From Membranipora membranacea (Eukaryota; Bryozoa; Gymnolaemata; Cheilostomatida; Membraniporidae), in NCBI GenBank assembly GCA_914767715.1, contig OU612065.1, forward strand, positions 3,596,001 through 3,660,000: a stretch of DNA of 64,000 nucleotides, in the 5' to 3' direction. Of the stretch, positions 60,465-64,000 are shown in pieces; positions within the stretch are counted from its first letter, which is position 1, and the number at the start of each line of letters is the position of its first letter. A program made the translations under genes and the position numbers. Under the pieces are notes generated by a model. It was not told where the DNA came from and made no database searches. It was given only the letters and a program-made list of their open reading frames with translations.

Positions 60465-61065
60465 GTTTGCATGTCTTCAGCAATGATGTCCTATCTATGC
60501 AATAAGTGTACATTCAAACAGGTTTAAATTGATTCAAATCACTTACTCATTGTTCCAATGCACTTAAATAGTCTATCATTAGATAATGTAAGAGTTAAAG
60601 TCAGTACATGGACTGGTGACTCAGTGGGTTCATTGGTGGGGAATATCTTCACAATCTATAGATTCAGCTGTGGAGTTCAGTCACTCCTTGGTTTAGTGGT
60701 CTATAATGGGCAAGAAGGTCTGGTCCTATTGAATAATTTAGTCCTTGATAATGGGCTAAACTAACATGGAGCAGTTTGTATGGATAAATAAGGATCGATA
60801 CAGTGGTCTAAAAAACAGCGGACTATAGACCCATTTCAAGCGGACCATAGACCAGCGGAACATCGGCGAAGCGGAACATAGACCGCACCCGACTTTGCCA
60901 TATACGTACTTTGTAAGTTTCATATTCATTTAGTTTGAAAACTTAGGCTAGTTACTTTCACTTCTGATCTATGTCAGTTGTCTTCTCTGTTAGAATGTGC
61001 AGACAATTCATATTTTGAAAGAGTGAGTGGTGAAGCTTTTTCAAACCTCATTTTTGCTGAACAGG

Positions 61066-61157
61066 GCATACGCTAGCCTGTCTTGACCAGCTTTGCACGG
61101 TGGGGAAGGCCCCCCACCCACAGAACAAAGCTTGTCAAGACAGGCTAGGCATACGCA
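61066..61157. repeat. 92-bp hairpin repeat
   Basis: GCATACGCTAGCCTGTCTTG (left) is inverted as CAAGACAGGCTAGGCATACGC (right) around a G/C-rich centre (GGTGGGGAAGGCCCCCCACC). A partial copy is at 22954-22990. Confidence 0.75.
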
Positions 61158-62107
61158 TACTATACATTTGCATATAGCCTGCAGCAAATGTTGACTTTGT
61201 GAAAACAAGGTCTTTGTTCGAGATGAGTAAAAGCCATAGACCGAGCTCGGACTCCTTGGGCTGAGACAGACAACTATATAGAACTGACGGGAGGCAGAAT
61301 ACAATTATATTCAGCAGCATATTTTTTATCAATTTGGTGTCGTTTTTTATCTAAAAGATTTTGAAGTGAAAATTAATTTCAAACTTCGCAACATGCTGCT
61401 TAGTTTATTGCGATTTTCAGACTCAAAATCAAAAGTTATCAATACAAGACCTGGTATGTGGCCTGCGAGTCAGTGATATCACCAATGCTACAACACAGCT
61501 CAATGTCGTAATGTCACCCAAATGCCTCAGTGCCAATGCTCCACATGGCATATAGTATCCTGTCTTTTTTATTAATCCATGTTTTAATTGAGAACGTTGT
61601 CATATTTGAAGCTAGCAATGGAATTTGTCACAGATATATGAACCACCGCTAGAAATTATAGATTGAACGGGTGTATGCAAGGGATAATCAAGTTTATTTT
61701 TATCACACCCAGCCTTTCGGAGATTTAAATACAAACCTAAGTGGTAAAATAACATGCTCAAACATTGTAAACATTGATAGTTTTTGTTTAACTATTTAAT
61801 TGACCAAAATACCAGTAGGATGATGAACACAACAAGAAATATGCACAAGACAAAAAGTGTTCTCTTGATCAAAGCAAACTTCTGTGTTTGCTTTACTTGT
61901 TAAAGGCTGAATAAATATTTAAAGAAAATAATAAATTGGATGTATATCTGCATAATGACTTGGTATAAAATAGAAATTGAGCAAATTAACTGCATTGTTT
62001 TTTTTTATACAACCGAGTATAAGAAATAAAAAATAAGAAATAAATACTTTGGATAACACTCCAACATGAGAGGATGTCAGTCTATACGCAGTCGGCACTT
62101 TTAGCTT
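61158..62107. other. Gene-free stretch downstream of the SLC35F5-like gene
   Basis: AT-rich sequence with no recognisable exon. It probably contains the 3' UTR of the minus-strand transporter gene. Confidence 0.4.
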
Positions 62108-64000
62108 TCAGGCAGCAGATTTGGGAATGAGTGACTGCCGCTGGTCTGTGTTCATTTCTCTCATTCTGTAATATAGGTTGAAATGTGCAGTGCAAAAATG
62201 ATACATATATATCATTCTTGAGTGGTCAAAATTTGCATGACTGCATTATTCCCATATCTACATTACAAAAGCTTGCATAGACTAAGGCTAGTTGTTTTAT
62301 TTTGATCCGGTGTACACTTGTCTGAGCCCCCCAGACTTTTGCCCCTCGCACGACGGCACGACGACACCAGTCACAAGGTGTTCAAGCTCAATCTCCATAA
62401 ACTGCGCTCTTACTCAAACAGGCAATGCAGAATCCAATATCTTTTTATGTTTAAAAACTCAATATCTTTGGTTGAATGATTATCTATGCTTACCTAGCTG
62501 ATTGACAAGAACGAGTTATAAACTTTGTGAGCTTTTTTATACCAATAAGGGCTGGATCCCAGTTGTCATAGTGTGAAAGTGCCGTTACAGCTAGAAAGGA
62601 TATAAATACGGGACCTACTCCGGCATAGAACATCCAGTTATAGGAGACCTATAGGTAAGTAATAATACATAATCAGGAGGTAGGTAAGTAATATGGTGAC
62701 AACAAGTATCAGGAATTGTCCATTGGACCTGCACAAGGTTTGTTTGATTTCATATTGTTTGTTTGGAATTCAAGACAGAGGATGTAATTAAAGAGAATTA
62801 AAGAAAATTAAAGACGTTCCTCACCTTTTTGACAAATATATCGAATATCATTGTGAGTGGAGTGGTCAGACTTAGAGCCAAAGTACCGATAAGGGATGAT
62901 GTTAGGAAACAGCCCCTGTGGAAATATAAATTAGATGAGAATAACAGTACTGTCATAATAAAGTAAAGATAGTACGCCTTGAAATATGAACATCGCAAGA
63001 TTACAGTAGCCAAACATCAATTATTACTTGCTTATCAGAGCTGCACGCCTTATCACAATTATTATCTGTGTTTGGTAACTTGAACAATACTCACCATAGC
63101 CAGAGTAGTTCTGAGAGTACTGTGCCGATAAGCCCATTCACTAACATCAGCAATAACTCTGTTTGATTTGGTAGTCGAAAAGTCTCCCAATGAGTGTAGT
63201 GAAATAGAAACAAACCAGGCCACAGAATAAGAGTATTAAATAATCCAACAAATCCTAAAATATGAAACAGACATCAAAAACTGCTCTATATTATATCTGA
63301 TTTATTCAAATATCAAACATTTTTAGCCATTTAATCATTTATGATGAGAACAAGTTACTGTGATCCTGTCATTGGTCGAATAAATTGGGACTCAAAATTG
63401 AATGTAATTGATTGATAACTAAGTTTTTTGAAGGTAAGTTAGCATGATTACCAAAGAACATTGGAATGTCGAGCTGTTGGTCATCTTTAACTTTTCTCTT
63501 TAGAGTGACGAGGTAAAGAGCGTAAGCAGCTGATCCTATCAGGGCCCATATTGTGCCTGTCGGGAACTTCTCTAGTTTAGCATCAGATAAACAGATCATC
63601 GATGTACCTCCCAAACTGTTCACAGAAAGAAACTTAGACTTATAAAAAACATCATTACATTCAAAATAACCTGCACCACCATTACTATGACTGTAACCTA
63701 TGACCTGGAGAGGGGAGGTTCATTGATGTTACATGCCAAACCTGACACTAGGATTCTTGGAAAGATAAACATGTGAGATTTCATACTGATATAAAGGTAA
63801 ATTACTGGGAATCTTTAGAGCACCTATGTCTATTCTATAGTCCTACTCAATATTGTTACTTAACTTGTGTTTTTCACATTGCATGTTGTCCCACACATGA
63901 AATACCTCTAAATAGAAGCTCCCACTACAATAATATTCCTTGTTGTACATTTCGTTTTAGAATATAGTCAACATCTAACTCTCTTACCTGATGAGTACAG
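62108..64000 (-). CDS. SLC35F5: SLC35F5-like solute carrier, 3' portion (gene continues past window end)
   Basis: Exons down the minus strand: 64000-63988 (partial), 63615-63452, 63254-63095, 62915-62825, 62648-62494, 62165-62108 (stop at 62110-62108). All phases join, giving about 213 codons of the C-terminal half. Landmarks: [20 protein letters not shown] and [67 protein letters not shown], and a cytosolic tail ending QSLIPKSAA. These are the closing transmembrane helices of a DMT-superfamily carrier; the LDIPMFFGF and [11 protein letters not shown] signatures identify the SLC35F5 branch. Substrate is uncertain for the family. Confidence 0.93.

Larger units (their letters stand above)
50292..60891. 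mobile_element. Giant inverted-repeat-bounded element, 10.6 kb, with nested retroelement debris
   Basis: The left end (50292 to about 50375) and right end (about 60805-60891) are inverted repeats of about 80 bp opening CGGGTGC. Each holds about four degenerate copies of GGTCTATGTTCCGC. The direct repeat ACTTTGC flanks them exactly (50285-50291 and 60892-60898). Inside are Gypsy fragments, three LINE fragments, a hairpin repeat and degenerate palindromic sequence, but no transposase. Reading: one non-autonomous foldback-type unit that captured or accumulated insertions. The alternative is two solo ends that coincidentally share flanks. Confidence 0.72.

Overview
This is nuclear DNA from an invertebrate metazoan. 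The genes are split by many short GT-AG introns, the intergenic DNA is AT-rich, and the families present include animal-typical ones: a PR/SET-domain multi-zinc-finger (PRDM) protein, a TNFAIP8-like protein and a phosphorylase-kinase gamma subunit. Together with the compact genes and many foldback transposons this suits an early-branching animal such as a sponge or cnidarian, but the sequence does not fix the phylum. All exon coordinates were assembled by hand from open frames, splice-site dinucleotides, phase continuity and family similarity.

Layout. 1-633: upstream DNA. 634-15553 (+): PRDM10/15-like gene with about 25 exons (zinc knuckle, PR/SET domain, about 24 C2H2-type fingers, acidic/Gln-rich tail). 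15791-21359 (-): complete NDUFV1, the 51-kDa FMN/NADH subunit of respiratory complex I, convergent with the PRDM gene and probably overlapping it in the 3' UTRs. 21360-31200: mostly non-coding, with two foldback transposons, a 5S-rRNA-like relic and three orphan candidate exons. 31236-33396 (+): complete two-exon TNFAIP8-like gene (199 aa). 34123-44183 (-): phosphorylase kinase catalytic gamma subunit with a long unrecognised N-terminal extension; one intron carries a 4-kb CR1/jockey-type LINE. 45364-47652: a 2.3-kb foldback element. 50292-60891: a 10.6-kb block bounded by inverted repeats and a matching 7-bp target duplication, filled with broken Gypsy and LINE fragments. 62108-64000 (-): 3' end of an SLC35F5-like transporter gene whose 5' part lies beyond the window.

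The genes are unrelated housekeeping or regulatory genes, not a pathway cluster. The most notable feature is the mobile-element landscape: four large foldback elements, each with a recognisable target-site duplication. Two of them carry tandem 13-16 bp arrays inside their terminal repeats. There are also several smaller hairpin (MITE-like) families with two copies in the window. I found no CRISPR array, operon, prokaryotic gene or intact rRNA/tRNA gene.
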